This document shows, in pieces, positions 21,246 through 33,350 of a stretch of DNA of 64,000 nt. The DNA lies in NCBI GenBank assembly GCA_036346275.1, contig CM070723.1, forward strand, positions 54,328,743 through 54,392,742. The letters are read 5' to 3'. A program made the position numbers and the translations under genes. The notes below the pieces were generated by a model. That model made no database searches. It had not been told where the DNA came from and worked only from the letters and a program-made list of their open reading frames with translations. Numbering within the stretch: the stretch's first letter is position 1; each line of letters opens with the position of its first letter. This stretch comes from Otatea glauca (Eukaryota; Streptophyta; Magnoliopsida; Poales; Poaceae).

Positions 21246-22291
21246 AACTTTATTCTCCTGAAGCGTTTTCCTCTCTTTCTTCAATACTAGTAATAGTTAA
21301 GAACAGGTACAGCTATTGTGATGAATTTTTGTGTAGCAACACAAGGCCAACTTCGAATCTTGTTCTCGATTCGCCCAAAAGTGTTAGCACGGAGTTTCTA
21401 GTTGCACTCATTCCCCTTAAGACTTGGTACACTTTGATAAACCCCCTTGTGCGTAGCAACTCTTAGATTGGATCCGAGTTTTATGAGATAAGGTACGAGC
21501 GTGTACGATCTCAAGAACGAGAAAGAAGAAGAACCTTGTAGAGAATTAAAATAACGACGCTGAAGCAACCACAATGAGAGAGAAAAGATTTGGCGAAACC
21601 GACCGTAAAATCTTTAATTACAATCTTAAAAGAGTATAAGGGATTGTTGCTCTCTCACAACCTTTCAAACCTTTTAATACCTTTAGATCCCTATACAAGA
21701 ATCTAGTTCTAAAGAATAATATAGCCCTATACAAGAATCCAAAATTTTGTTTCTAAAAATAAATAAACATTATTTAAAATTTAAAACATTATTTTATTGG
21801 CTTATTTGAATTTTCAGAAAATAATTCGATTTATTTAATATTTTCTAATAATTTTCCATGAAATTTTTGAAATTTAAAAAGGGTTTTCCTATTTTTAGAA
21901 ATTAAAAAGTAACTTGGTATAAATTAAAAAATCAAATTTAAGTCAGAAACGATTTTATTAAGTTCAAAATATCTATAGGAATTTTAGTGAATTATTCCCA
22001 AATTTTTCAAATTTATTTTCTATTTTTCTATGTTAAAAAGAAATTTTAGCGTTTATAAATAAATTATTGTGTAAGCATAACAATATTATTTTATATATTA
22101 ATATTTTGTTCCTGCTTTAATTGCTTAGTTAGGTATCTCTTAGTATTCCCTAATTTATCAAAATTTATTTGTTGTTTTTTTGGATTTAATCTGATTTTAC
22201 TCTGAATTTCCAATAGAAACATAATTATTTTCGAAATTAATAAATTATGCCGGAAAAAATTATGTTATAATTCTCCAAACTCGATCCACTT
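21246..22291. other. Duplicated upstream flank, then AT-rich DNA
   Basis: 21246-21440 matches 5300-5960 without the Tourist MITE. From 21480 to 22291 the sequence is AT-rich, with long runs of A/T words and no gene recognised. Confidence 0.5.
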
Positions 22292-22531
22292 TGTTATGAG
22301 ATAAGCAACTTTGTAACCGTATTCGATTGGACTCTATCTCAATGTATGAGCGAATCCGAATTCATCTCTTGCTATTTTCTTTATATGTTGAGCATCCCCT
22401 TGTACAAGAGATCAATCTAATAAAGCGATAGAGTTGTTCCTCTCATATTCTGTGTGCTCACTGTTCTTGTTTGTATGATTTCCTTGGCGTGCTGTTGATT
22501 GATCGTGGGTGAACGACTACGTTTTATAACA
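22292..22531 (+). repeat. 5' LTR of copia A
   Basis: Begins TGTTATGAGATAAGC and ends ACGTTTTATAACA. It is 20 bp longer than the 3' LTR, mainly through extra sequence around GAGCGAATCCGAATTC. The sequence right after it (CATTATCAACATGAAGCTC) should hold the primer binding site, but it is not a good match to the usual TGGTATCAGAGC. Confidence 0.8.
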
Positions 22532-22979
22532 CATTATCAACATGAAGCTCTATCGAGGCTGATTGTGATCATCTCCGTGCGACAATCTACATGGCATCGA
22601 ATGTCATCCTGCTACATACGATCATCCAACGACAAGCCCTACGTAAGCGTTTCGATGCAATCGATGATCCTGCAGATTGTCACCCCAATTTTAATCATGC
22701 ATAGTTATTGTTCATCATACAATTACTGTTCATTATCGTAAAAAAACAAATGTGGTGCGCGACCAAGCCGCAGGTGGCTGTGACCGCTTCATCCCGCCAG
22801 CGGGCCGCGCCCGTGCGCCTTACGTCGTGTCACCTTGGACCCGGCCGCTGGAAGCCCAGTCGCGCATCTCACCACCGAGTGCCGCCTTGCTGCCGAGATG
22901 CTAGCTTCCGCGTTTGTTGCTCGGTGCGCACCAGCTGCCGGAAGGTCGGTAGCATATAATTTTTGCCATACACAAGTTT

Positions 22980-23473
22980 GTCACTGATCTAACATTCTGT
23001 AACTAGAAAGTTACTAATGCTAAAAATATCGACAAGATAGTGTGCACATTCCACCCAATATGTGGATACTGCTATAACAGTATCGTCATGCCAAGTACTA
23101 GAAGTACTCCGAACTTATATGCATTTTACTAGAAACAGAAATGCAAGATGTATTCCTGGTGAAGAATCATCACGTACTTCCTAATGAGAGTCTTGCAATG
23201 CCCGAAACACATGTAAATGCTCAGCAGGCTAGCAATAGCCTAGCCGCAGAAAAGGCCAATGGAATAAAGGGGATAAGTGAAAGAATGACAGATCAGATAG
23301 GGGAAGAGGCAATTCATACGGGAAGAGTAAAGGTAAAGTTCCAAGGGGCTTCCAGAAGCAAGATTCAGCTAAATAAAGCTGTAAATCCAGAATAGCCCTG
23401 CTTTAGGTATGGATGCACTGACCATTGGTTGTGCAACTAACGCATCCCGAAGCATGTGGTAGACATTTACATG
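22980..23473 (+). pseudogene. Copia A gag fragment with zinc-knuckle relic
   Basis: The frame from 23141 has LVKNHHVLPNESLAMPETH...and AEKANGIKGI, then a stop followed by CFRYGCTDHWLCN, a CCHC zinc knuckle that lost its second Cys, and PKHVVDIYM. It is interrupted at 23473 by the solo LTR; the continuation after 26681 (ENSIR/NIESYF) is the rest of gag. The GC-rich stretch at 22740-22960 upstream does not look like gag and may be a further small insertion. Confidence 0.65.
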
Positions 23474-26400
23474 TGTAAGGACCCGAATCCACTAATTCGA
23501 ACCCACTGTGTTTACCGCACTAGTCCCAGGATCAACGCTAGTGCACACAGCTCAACATTGGTACATATCACATCATACTCAACGATAATAGGATAATAGT
23601 TCATTTATTGATATAGCTAAATGTATGATCTAATGACCAACTTACATTATTAAGCCACGCAGGGCAAGACTGAAAATATAAGCTAATAATTAAGCAGCGG
23701 ACAGAAGAAAACGTAGATAGCTCATCAATTCACCATAAGCAACCGACAAGGCTCGGACCCTAATGACTCGCGTCCTCTTGGACTTCTTCTTCCAACACAG
23801 GTGTAGATTCTTCAACTGTTGATTATTGTTGTTTGGCAAGGGTGAGTACTTAAAGCACTCAACAAGTTGTGCACAGAAGGCAATTCTATGTAACTATATG
23901 TAAGGCTTATTCCAAAGGATAGGCTATCATGGCTATTTTGCAATAACCAGTATTTATGAACAAATATAATAAATAGATCATAAAGACTGTAAAACAAATA
24001 ACAATAATAAATAGATTCAGTATTTCTCAAGTAAACCAAGTTTCCAATCCTAAGTCAAATTCCATCTTCCATATGGCATTCTGCCATCCCAACCAAGTTG
24101 TCCAATTAATTAAGCTAACCCTTAACTGTAATTCCCGAGCATTGCTCAATACCGCGAGCACGGCTATCCGAATAGTTTCACACTCTGCAGAGGTTATGCA
24201 CTTTACCCACACGATACAACCAAACACCACAAAGGCGAGTGATCATAATAAAGCCTTTACAATGCGCTGGCTTAACCCGATACTACCCGCTAAGGTTTCA
24301 ACACTGGTGGGATTGGTTACCACATCCAGGGCCCCCTCTTGCGCCATGTGAATTACACCATAACTCGGGAATTTACACCGACCACGATAGTACCAAAATT
24401 AAGACATTGCAAATTACTCAGCTAGGCTGGCTCATACCAGACAAGTGGTTGCATGATTGACTCAGGTCAAAGGCTTGCAAGGTTAAGTCCTTAGAGTGAT
24501 CAAGGCAAGACATCCACATACCCTCTGCCCATCGGGCCCACCTTGGCATCCTCGCCCCTTGTCACTTGCCCCAATCCAAATGATTATCACCCAGTTGATT
24601 ACCAAGCACCACGTGCCATCAACAATTCAACATCGTTGCGTGACATGACTCGCCACAACAACTCAATCTCATCGTGTGATCCCACATGACACACAAGTTC
24701 ATAACATTGTTCCATATTCCATTAATCAAGATTAATTATCAATGATTCTGACACATGTGATGACGTGGCAAGGCTAAGCAACTAATACGGACTAACCCTC
24801 CAATGTTGATTATAATTACTAACCAACTATATTGAACCAATCTAGGGTGACAATGGATCATGGCATACAATGACAAGGTAGGGTATAAATCAATCTGGTA
24901 TATTAGCTGAGCCCAATCTAATTTGAAACAACTATACTTTTGAAATAATATGCAATAGGGTAAAACGAATATAGCAATTTTATAAACATGGGTTCAACAT
25001 GATCAAAGCACAACTTGCCTTGGAATAGGTCCTGATCTGGTTCTGGAACTTGCTCTTGAGTTGCTGGATCATCCTCCGAAGTGTCGCACAATTCAACGTC
25101 TACGCGTACCGAAGGATAAAAGCAAATAAATACCAAAACAGAGAGCAAATGAACTCCAAAAATCAAATAAAATTCACCATTAAATAGATCTCAATTTTGA
25201 AAAATTTTAGAAATTTGAATCACTCAAATCCGAGTTACGATGCAAAAGATATAGCCTTTTGAAGTTTGAAATAAATACTGAATTTGCAAAAATCAGAATT
25301 AACAGATTTATTTTAAATCGAAAACAGATTTATTGCGCAAGCGTGACATCATGCTGACGTCAGCCCTGGCCCGAATCAATCAGAGACCAACGCGTGTCTC
25401 GGGCGTATGGACTGAGTCCACAGCGTGGCTCTGGACCACGGCGGACCCGGTCCACGACGCCTCAGCGCCTGCGCCCGACACGCGGCTGAGTCCGATTGGC
25501 CCCTCTCTCCGGCGCCAAATCTACCGCACAAAACGCATCTAACGGCTATAGATCCGGGCTTACGTGGCTGAATCCTGGCCGCCAAGTTTGATCTAACGGC
25601 TAGCGCTTACCAGAGGGGTTCACTGTTCACGCGGCGACGTGGCACGATCTTGACTCTTCACTGGAGATCCAACGGCTCCCGAAGCTTCAACGCGACGATG
25701 GCGATGCGGCGGCGCAACTCCACCGGGCTTGAGAACGACGACCTTAGCGATGGCATTCCGGCGACGAAACGGCGACGCTGCTCCCTTATACCGACGCGCC
25801 TCGACACCGCAGTCTTGGATCTGGATCCCGAACGGCGAGAAATGGCTGAACGATGGCGCAAAGGCACGAAACAAGCGGCGGCGCGTGCAACGAACCACGG
25901 CGAGCTCCCAAGCGCGTTCTACAGCGACTCTCGCGAGACGACTCCGATCAAACGCTGCGGCACGCAAGGATGAACCTCGGGAAGGCTGCGGCCCCCTTAA
26001 ATAGCCCTCGACGGCCGCGTACGACGCTAAGAATCTCAACCGACGCGGCGGCGGCGTCCACCTCAGACACGGCGGCGGCGTCCGAGTCCCGCACGGAGAC
26101 GACACACGTCAGCCGTCCGATCACGCTCCAACGGTCACGATCTCACAGTCAAAATCGAATCCTAACCGCCCACGATTTCTTTCCAACGGCGAAGATCTCC
26201 CGAGTCCCGAACCGGTACGACTTGATCTCACCCGCGCGATCTCGATCCAACGGCGGAGAAGCAATTCCCGAAGCAGGCCAAACGGGCTGGCGGCGCGAGG
26301 CATTGGGCCGCACAGAAATGGGCCCACACGCACAGCACATGGGCTCGGCCCGCTACTGTTCATCGATTTTCCAAAGGGTTTTCCATTTAAAATAATTACA

Positions 26401-26676
26401 GAAATTCATTTTATTTGTTTCAGGCAATAAAACTATTAGGAAAAATCCAAGAAAAATCTCAAAAATACTTTGAGACATTCTGGATTCAAATAAAATATTT
26501 TTGGCAAAACTTTATTTTAACTTTAAATAAATTTTAATAGATTTGAACAAAAGGTCAATATTCATAATTTAAAATTAATTCAAATAAATCCAGAAAAATC
26601 CAAATAAATTCCAGAAAATCATAAATACACATTTAAGAAATAAAATAATATTTGGGCAAATTTTTGGGATGTTACA
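23474..26676 (-). mobile_element. Solo LTR, 3.2 kb, TSD ACATG
   Basis: Starts TGTAAGGACCCGAATCC and ends GGGATGTTACA, with ACATG on both sides (23469-23473 and 26677-26681). It sits inside the copia A gag frame and resumes it exactly, so it is an insertion left as a solo LTR. Read on the minus strand it begins TGTAACATCCCAAAAATTTG and ends GGATTCGGGTCCTTACA, with a TATTTAAG box near 25998 in the GC-rich part. That plan resembles chromovirus (Tekay/Del-type) LTRs of grasses; the lineage is an inference. The ORFs at 25620-26395 lie in its GC-rich half and are not genes. Confidence 0.85.
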
Positions 26677-26681
26677 ACATG

Positions 26682-29039
26682 CAATCCACTGGAAAACTCA
26701 ATAAGACCCAAGGAAACAATATTGAATCATACTTCACCGTTCAACCTGTTGTTGATACGGATGTTGAGAACTGTGATGATATGGTTCTTGAAATTATTGA
26801 GTTTGAGGAGTCTCAGGAGGACACCTACGTCTCATATGGAGACCTGGATTAGTCTCCTAAATATCCCTTCATTTCTCTAAGTCGATGTTACATATTCCTT
26901 ATAAGTCTCCTTATCAGCTTAGCCCTAGTTTCTGAATAAACATTTGGTCTACGCTCCTCTTTAGCGCTTATCATTCAAAAATTGAATAAATTGATATTTC
27001 TCAGATATTTGATTTATTGTACTATGCTTGTTCTATATTTTACAATTTGTTCCTGATGCAACAATTATTTGATTGTTAAATCATACTTCTAATATAGAAC
27101 AAAGTATAATCCGATGGTGGAGGAGGAAATCTATCTAGAAGACAGTTGTACCACACTAAGTGAATTGAAAATATTATGACTATCGCCAAAAGCGATGCTC
27201 TCATAGTTGGCATAGGAAGAATGCCATATTATACCCTGAGTCCAGTCGTACTCTCTTAAGTTTTAAAGACATTGATTTGAATCATTCTCATATAGAGACA
27301 GTGAATGAGGATGATACATAATACCTACTTATGACTAAGTAGAATAGGTGTAATAAATATGTGGTTGAAAAATGTCATTCATTCTCCTCTGGGTTATACT
27401 ATGCACATATAAAAACCCTAAAGTTTGTGTTGCGATGAAAACCCAGAAAAATTTAAGATCTAGCAGATCGACTGAGTTATCCTGAGTTGAATATGAATGA
27501 GAAGAATAATTAATAATTCTGCTGGCCAAAGCATAAAAACTTTCCTAAACCTAAAGATTTCTTATGCCCTGTTGTGTTAAAGGAAAGCTCGTATTTAGAT
27601 ATTCTTACCTAAAAAGTTAGGGAAGAATCACTGAATTTCCTGGAGAAAATTCAAGGTGATATATGTAGACCTGTTCAATCCCTATCAGGCCCCTTTTAAG
27701 AAATTTTATGGTACTGATAGATGCTTCTACTAGATGATCTTATGTATGTCTCTTATCTACTAGGAATCATGCTTCTGTTAAAATTAATTACCCAAATTAT
27801 TAAGTTAAGAGCATACTTTCCAGAAGAAAGTATTAAGTCTATTCAAATGGACAATGCTAGCGAGTTTACCTCAAAAGCATTTAATGACTATTGTTTGGCT
27901 CTAAGAATTAATGTAGAGCATCCAGTACCTTATGGCCACACTCATAATAGCTTTGCAGAGTCATTATATTGAAAGAATAAAACTTATTACTTGGTCGCTC
28001 TTGCAGAATAGTAGGCTTCTCACCAGTTGTTAGGGATACGCAGTGCTGCTTATGGCAGTATTAATTCAACTCAAACCAACTGAACATTATGAAATTTCCT
28101 TGTTGTAGATATTACGTGAAAAAGAATTAGGTACTTTTCATTTGTGAAAATTTGGCTTTGTTGTATGCATGCCAATCTCTCCAGCACAGCGTACCACCAT
28201 GGGACCTCATCGAAAGTTGAGGATCTATGGAGGTTATGAGTCTCTGTCAAATATTAAACACCTAAAGCCTATGACAGGGGATATGTATACGGCTCGGTAC
28301 GCTGATTGTACTAAGGATACTTTTTTTGGCATTAGGGGGAGATAAGTACCGCATTTGAGAATACCGAGTTCTTAGATCCACGCACTATAGAAATCAAACT
28401 TGAAGTTCGGAGGATAATAAATCTGCAACAAATACGAATAAGCAAATAATCTGCTACATGCCTTCACTGATTATAAGGGAGTGAAAAGATCTCATATACC
28501 TATAGTATATGCACTTGAAAGAGTGAAAATGCCCTAGAAGGATATTGAACCTATTCTTGACCCTCATGATAAAAAGAGGGGGAGGCCTCCAGGTGCATGG
28601 GACTCAATTTAGCGAAAATGTTCGCAGAAGTAGAGAACCGAACAAATGAGAACACTACCGTGATTGTGGAAGAAGCTCAACCTGATGTTGAGAAAATCCC
28701 TGAAGTAAGCCATCTAGGAGATGGTAACATCCCCGAATTGATCCATCCAGAAGATGATAATCTTAGCTGATATTTGCGCGCACAATCTAACGCTAGGAAG
28801 TCGGAACACCTAGACTCCATCATTGTGGGAAATCACAAGGAGCTGGAAGAAATTAATAAAGAGATATCCCTGAAGTGATGCAAGAGAATTGTATAAAAGA
28901 AAGAATACAATTGTCGACATATATTTTGCCTCTAAAATTGCTAAAAGCTGGATCTAGAACCAAAGTCCATGGCAGAGTGCCAGAAGCGCTCAGATAGGGT
29001 CAAATGAAAGAATCAACTGAGGCAGCGCTCGCTCGATAA
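26682..29039 (+). pseudogene. Copia A gag end, protease and integrase remains
   Basis: After the solo LTR the gag tail continues (VDTDVENCDDMVLEII). The integrase core is best seen at 27721-27972, with IQMDNASEFTSKAFNDYC (second catalytic Asp in MDN) and VEHPVPYGHTHNSFAESL, where the catalytic Glu stands in FAESL. A KKRGRPPG-like linker lies near 28560-28590, as usual before the copia RT. Stops and frameshifts break every domain. The protease motif is not clearly visible. Confidence 0.65.
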
Positions 29040-29285
29040 GGGCATGTACAATGGTATAGACAGCAACTGTCTATAATATATTTCTATATCATCTATAGAT
29101 AACACTAAAAATAACTCATATAATGGATCATCTATATAGCTGTCTATAATGGTCTCTCATCCAATTAATAGGCTGTCTATACAATGGTACATAAAATAGA
29201 AAGCTGTCTATAAGACCATCTGTTAAATAGTAGACAGCAGCTTTCTCTCTCCTCCTTCTCTCTTCTCCACATCATCTAAAACCCT
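29040..29285 (+). mobile_element. MITE-like repeat, copy b, inside copia A
   Basis: Begins GGGCATGTACAATGGTATAG and continues with several CTGTCTATA motifs to a CACATCATCTAAAACCC end. It aligns with 60590-60820 in reverse over most of its length (ACATCATCTAAA, TGTTAAATAGTAGACA, ATAATGGATCATCTATATAG). It lies in the linker between copia A integrase and RT. Termini not fixed. Confidence 0.6.
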
Positions 29286-29287
29286 AC

Positions 29288-29891
29288 ATGGCCTTACAGA
29301 CAGCTGACATGTATCATCGTATATGCCCTAAAAGGAAAGTTCTTGGTCCCGTTGACCAAACATCTCCTAATGTGTTCCCTGTAGAATCAAGTGGGTTTTT
29401 CATCCGAAAGGGAAATGAAAATATTCAGGTGGTGAGATATAAAGCGAGGCTTGTAGCACAATGGTTCACGCAGAGACCGGGCATCGAACACAATGAAACC
29501 TATTCTCCTGTAAAGAGTGGAATAACGTTTTGGAATTTAATATTAATGGCAGCAAGCTTAAACTTATCAATGCAGTTGATAGATGTAGTGACCGCATATT
29601 TATACGAGTCACTGGATATGGATATTTATATGAGAATCCCTGAAGGAGTTACAATTCCGAATCTTAACAACCGAAAAATGTATAGCATGATCAAACTAAA
29701 GAGATCGCTATATGGATTAAAATAGTCGGGGAGAATGTGGTATAACCAACTTTGTGAGTTCCTCCTGAAGAAGGAATATTGTCCTTATGTGTTCATAAAG
29801 AAATCCCAGAATAGATTCTGATCATCTCGGTATATGTCAATGATCTGAATATCATCGGAACCATAGAGGAGATAGTGGAAGCAAGTGCTTA
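29288..29891 (+). pseudogene. Copia A reverse transcriptase, first part
   Basis: The frame carries VVRYKARLVAQWFTQRPGIE, ETYSPV, LIDVVTAYLYESLDMDIYM and KRSLYGLK, all copia RT landmarks. The expected VKTAFLNG reads VVTAYLYE. A stop replaces the residue after YGLK. Near 29826 the active-site region reads ISVYVNDL, with Asn where the first Asp of YVDD belongs. The solo LTR interrupts at 29892. Confidence 0.8.
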
Positions 29892-31529
29892 TGAAGGACC
29901 ATGTGGAGGTCCATCCATGTTTGTGATGAGTATTTGACTTTATTTGAGCAAGGTGTGCTCAAGTTTGAGTTTGATTTGGATTGATTTTCAAAATGAAGCA
30001 ATTTGAGTTGTCTCTGCCAGGAGTGGCAGTACCGGTCGTATGGACGCGGTAGTAATGAGTTGGATGGTTTATTGCACATCTTTGTGGGCATTGCTATGTG
30101 AGGAGTTTCCTTATTTTTGATGGTTGCAGGACGACGGTGCTAGGTCATGGTGAGGCGAAGGATGACCGGGACTAGGCGAGGAGCGTCGGAGGTCCAGATG
30201 GTTGGGAGATCGCCGGAAGATGATCGGAGACGGAGTCCGGACAAGTCAAGAAGACAAGAAAAGGAGATGATGCTAGCTAGATGCCGCGTGGATCAATGAG
30301 GGCCGTCGGATTGAGGTCTAGTTGATAGGTTAGCAGGTCTAGGTAGTATGCTTTGAAAACCGTGCAAGAAAACCCGGTATGTGTGTGGGTTTTGGGTTAG
30401 CCCTAGCATGGCTGTGTGTGTGGGTTAATCCTAGCCCTTAGATGAGTGCTCTAGGGTTGAGGGACTCATCCAAGGGTGGTAGGTGGCCCAAGAGTAGTAT
30501 AAATAGGGGTGGAGGGGTAGCCTCCTTCCCTTGAAGGTGTTGAGGTTTTTGATGCTCATTTGAGCTTTGCTCACATGAATGTGAGGCTTTGTAACCTCCC
30601 CTTCCAGAATTCAAAGTTTTATCCATCCATCCCTGAATTTATTTTGCGCATTTACATTATGTCTTTACTTTACGCAATTTAAATTCAGCATTTACTTTCC
30701 CGCAATTACATTCCCGCAATTTACTTTCGAGTAATTTGGATTTGCCTCCCCTCCTTCTAAATTCTGCTGATCTTGGATGTTTTGAGTGTGTTCATATGGT
30801 TTTACATCTCTTTTGCACTCTTGGATTGAGTAGAGAACATCTTTTCTTTCAAGTTCCAACTTTGTTCAGAACTTGTTCTTCGCGCAGCAGTCAGTGTTTG
30901 ATTTTTGTAAAAATCTAGAAAAATCCTTTTTGAGTGATTCTTGTTGGAGGAGGTGAGGGATTCTGATATACACTTGCAGAACAATTTTGGAGTTCACTTG
31001 TTGCACCGTTTGGGCGCCATGAGGTGAAAACTGAGCCCCAAACTTTCTGCTCGAAGTTCTTGAGCATACTGTGTTCTTAGATTTTTCCTGTTTTTTATGT
31101 AAGGCTTTTTGAGGAGAAATTTGGTGGAGGTCTTCACGACTCTTATGCTCATAGGGAGAAAAATTTTCAGAATTTTTTGAGCTGCAGAAACCCACCAACC
31201 TCCTGTGCAAATTTAGGACAAGTTCTGAAAATTCTGCTTTTGCTTTTCTGAAAGTGACTTGTGATTTGAATTGATGTCCTTTCTAAAAGCAAGAGTTTGA
31301 ATTGATTCCTCTTTATCTTGGACACTAGACAACCAGGATTGTGACTCAAAAATCCCCACATATTTTATGGTACTTATCCATGCAAGCTTGGGGTACACAT
31401 AGTTGTCTAGTTTCTCGGGTTTTTCACAATTTCTTTTGAGCGATCTTGTCGAGGTTTTTGTTGGAGTATTTTGGGGAAATTTTTATTTGCGACCATTCAC
31501 CCCCCTCTGTTCGCCATCTCGGTCCTTCA
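29892..31529 (+). mobile_element. Solo LTR, 1.6 kb, TSD GCTTA
   Basis: Starts TGAAGGACC and ends GGTCCTTCA, a 9-bp inverted repeat with TG...CA ends, flanked by GCTTA (29887-29891 and 31530-31534). The copia A RT resumes directly after it. A TATAAATAGGGG box is at about 30498-30509. The pyrimidine-rich ATTCACCCCCCTCTGTTCGC end resembles SIRE/Maximus-type copia LTRs, which is an inference. Small ORFs within it are not genes. Confidence 0.85.
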
Positions 31530-31534
31530 GCTTA

Positions 31535-32653
31535 TCTCACGACGGAGTTTTGAGATGAAAAATTTGGGTAAAACAAAATATTGCTTAGGCCTACAGCTAG
31601 AGCATTTCCTAAAATGAATTTTTGTACACCAGTCTTCCTATATCAAGAAGGTATTGGAAAGATTTAATATAGATAAATCTCATCATTTAAAAAACCACAT
31701 AGTAGTAAGATCACTTGAAGTGGATAAAGACCCTTTTAGACCAAGGATAAAAAATGAAGAAGTCTTAGGACCTAAAGTCCTATATTTAAGTGCCATTATA
31801 ACACTTATGTATCTTGCGAATTGCACAAGGCCTGATATTGCATTCGCAGCAAATTTGCTAGCAAGACACAGTACAGCTCCAACCAGAAGACATTGGGCTG
31901 CTGTTAAGACTTTACTTAAATACCTCTAAGGTACTCAAGATCTTGAATTGTTTTTCTAGAAGAACCAAGACTTAACCATGGTGAGATATATGGATGTTGG
32001 CTATCTGTTTGATCCCCACAGTGTCAAATCTAAGACTGATTTTGTGTTTCTCTATTGTGGTATAGCCGTTTCTTGGCGGTCTTGAAAGCAGACCTTGGTA
32101 GCTAGTTCTACCAACCACTCAGAGATTATAGCTTTATATGAAGCCTTACGAGAATGTGTTTGGCTACGACGTGTGATTAACCATATCTAGAAGTTATGTG
32201 GTCTTGACACCGTTGATACCCCCACAATTATCATGAAGATAATGCTGCTTGTGTTGCACAAATACTAATAGGTTATGTGAAATACAATATCACGAAGCAT
32301 ATTGCTCCTAAGCTATTCTATCCTCACGAACTCCAGAAGAACGGTGATGTAAAGATAATGCATTGGAATGAGACGATCTAGAGATGTGCAGAGTTCAGGG
32401 GGAGTAAATCCCTAAACCATGACCCTTTGCATGACCCTGAAGGTCATATTTTAAATCCTGAAGATTATAAGTTGTACTCGTTTTCCTTTAATGAGTTTTC
32501 CTGAGGTTTTCTCATATGAAGGTTTTTAATAAGGCAACTAGTGTAACATAGAGTGCGAGTGTAATGTACTCTTTTCTCCACCTTTTTTCACTAGATTTTT
32601 GGAGGAGTTTTTAACAAGACATGTGCATTACGCGGTATTCGCCCAAGGAGGAG
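31535..32653 (+). pseudogene. Copia A RT end and RNase H
   Basis: Contains SYIKKVLERFNIDKSHH-like sequence, then YLANCTRPDIAFAANLLARH and HWAAVKTLLKYL, the end of the copia RT. The RNase H follows with VASSTNHSEIIALYEALREC. Stops interrupt at several places. The purine-rich CCCAAGGAGGAG just before 32654 is the polypurine tract. Confidence 0.8.
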
Positions 32654-32873
32654 TGTTATAAGATAAAAGATTTTGTAATCGTATTCGGTTAGACTCTTTC
32701 TCTATGTGTGCTCTTGCTATTTTCTTTATATATTGGGCATCTCCTTGTACAAGAGATTAATCTAATAAAGCAAGAGAATTGTTTCTTCCATATTCTATGT
32801 GCTCTCTGTTTTTATTCGTATGATTTCATTAACTTACTGTTAATTGATCGTGGATAAACTACGTTTTACAACA
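32654..32873 (+). repeat. 3' LTR of copia A
   Basis: Begins TGTTATAAGATAAAAG and ends ACGTTTTACAACA; clearly the partner of 22292-22531. It is followed by GTCTT, which does not match the CACTT to the left of the 5' LTR. Confidence 0.8.
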
Positions 32874-32929
32874 GTCTTCTCCAGCTCCACCCGCCAATCT
32901 GTCAGCTACAGCAGCCGAACCAACCCAAA

Positions 32930-33350
32930 ACTGAACCTACCCGCATTAAATTCTGGCCAAAAGAATGAATAGTGAGTCGAGTAATGTGATGTCTCTTAAA
33001 CCCAATTTATGCTCTGCTTCCGGTCATTGCTGGTTAGGAAAGTCAAGCCTCTTGGTGACGAACAAGAACAGAGAGAGAGAGGAATTCATTCCACGCACAT
33101 GTTCTGTGACATTTGGGCTTCCTCTCTCCTGTACCTGTTACTGCCTGAGTTTTTCTTTATTACATAAACTTGACTGATTAATAAAAGGTGCAACTCTTGA
33201 CTCTCGGGTCTTTGCTTACTTTACTGAACCATCACCGTCTGTTCTACGCTGCCATTACTTCCTTTATTTCTTCCCTAGTGCTAGTTCTCTGTTCAGCCAG
33301 CCATACTCAAACAGCAGATAGTAGTACTATACTAAGGAGAGACTTCCCCT
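32930..33350. repeat. Duplicated 5' flank of the NB-ARC family
   Basis: Matches 44810-45145 upstream of copy 3. Shared strings include GGTCATTGCTGGTTAGGAAA, GAATTCATTCCA.GCACATGT, ACATTTGGGCTTCCTCTCTC and CTGCCATTACTTCCTTTATT. No NB-ARC gene follows on either side, because copia A lies to the left and an LTR-like segment to the right. It is probably the promoter side of the copy whose CC fragment remains at 20974-21245. Confidence 0.75.

Larger units (their letters stand above)
22292..32873 (+). mobile_element. Decayed Ty1/copia element A with nested insertions
   Basis: The LTRs at 22292-22531 and 32654-32873 start TGTTAT and end TTTTATAACA/TTTTACAACA and share phrases such as TTGCTATTTTCTTTATAT and CCTTGTACAAGAGAT. 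Between them, on the plus strand, lie gag, integrase, reverse transcriptase and RNase H pieces in copia order (integrase before RT). Two solo LTRs and a MITE split the interior. The expected 5-bp duplication is not seen (CACTT left, GTCTT right), so a flank has changed or the element recombined. Many stops; inactive. Confidence 0.85.

Noticed and set aside
25620..26395. Arg-rich ORFs on both strands
   Set aside because: They lie in the GC-rich half of a solo LTR and overlap one another; no domain.
22292..32873. 5-bp target duplication for copia A
   Set aside because: CACTT on the left and GTCTT on the right do not match; I do not claim a duplication.
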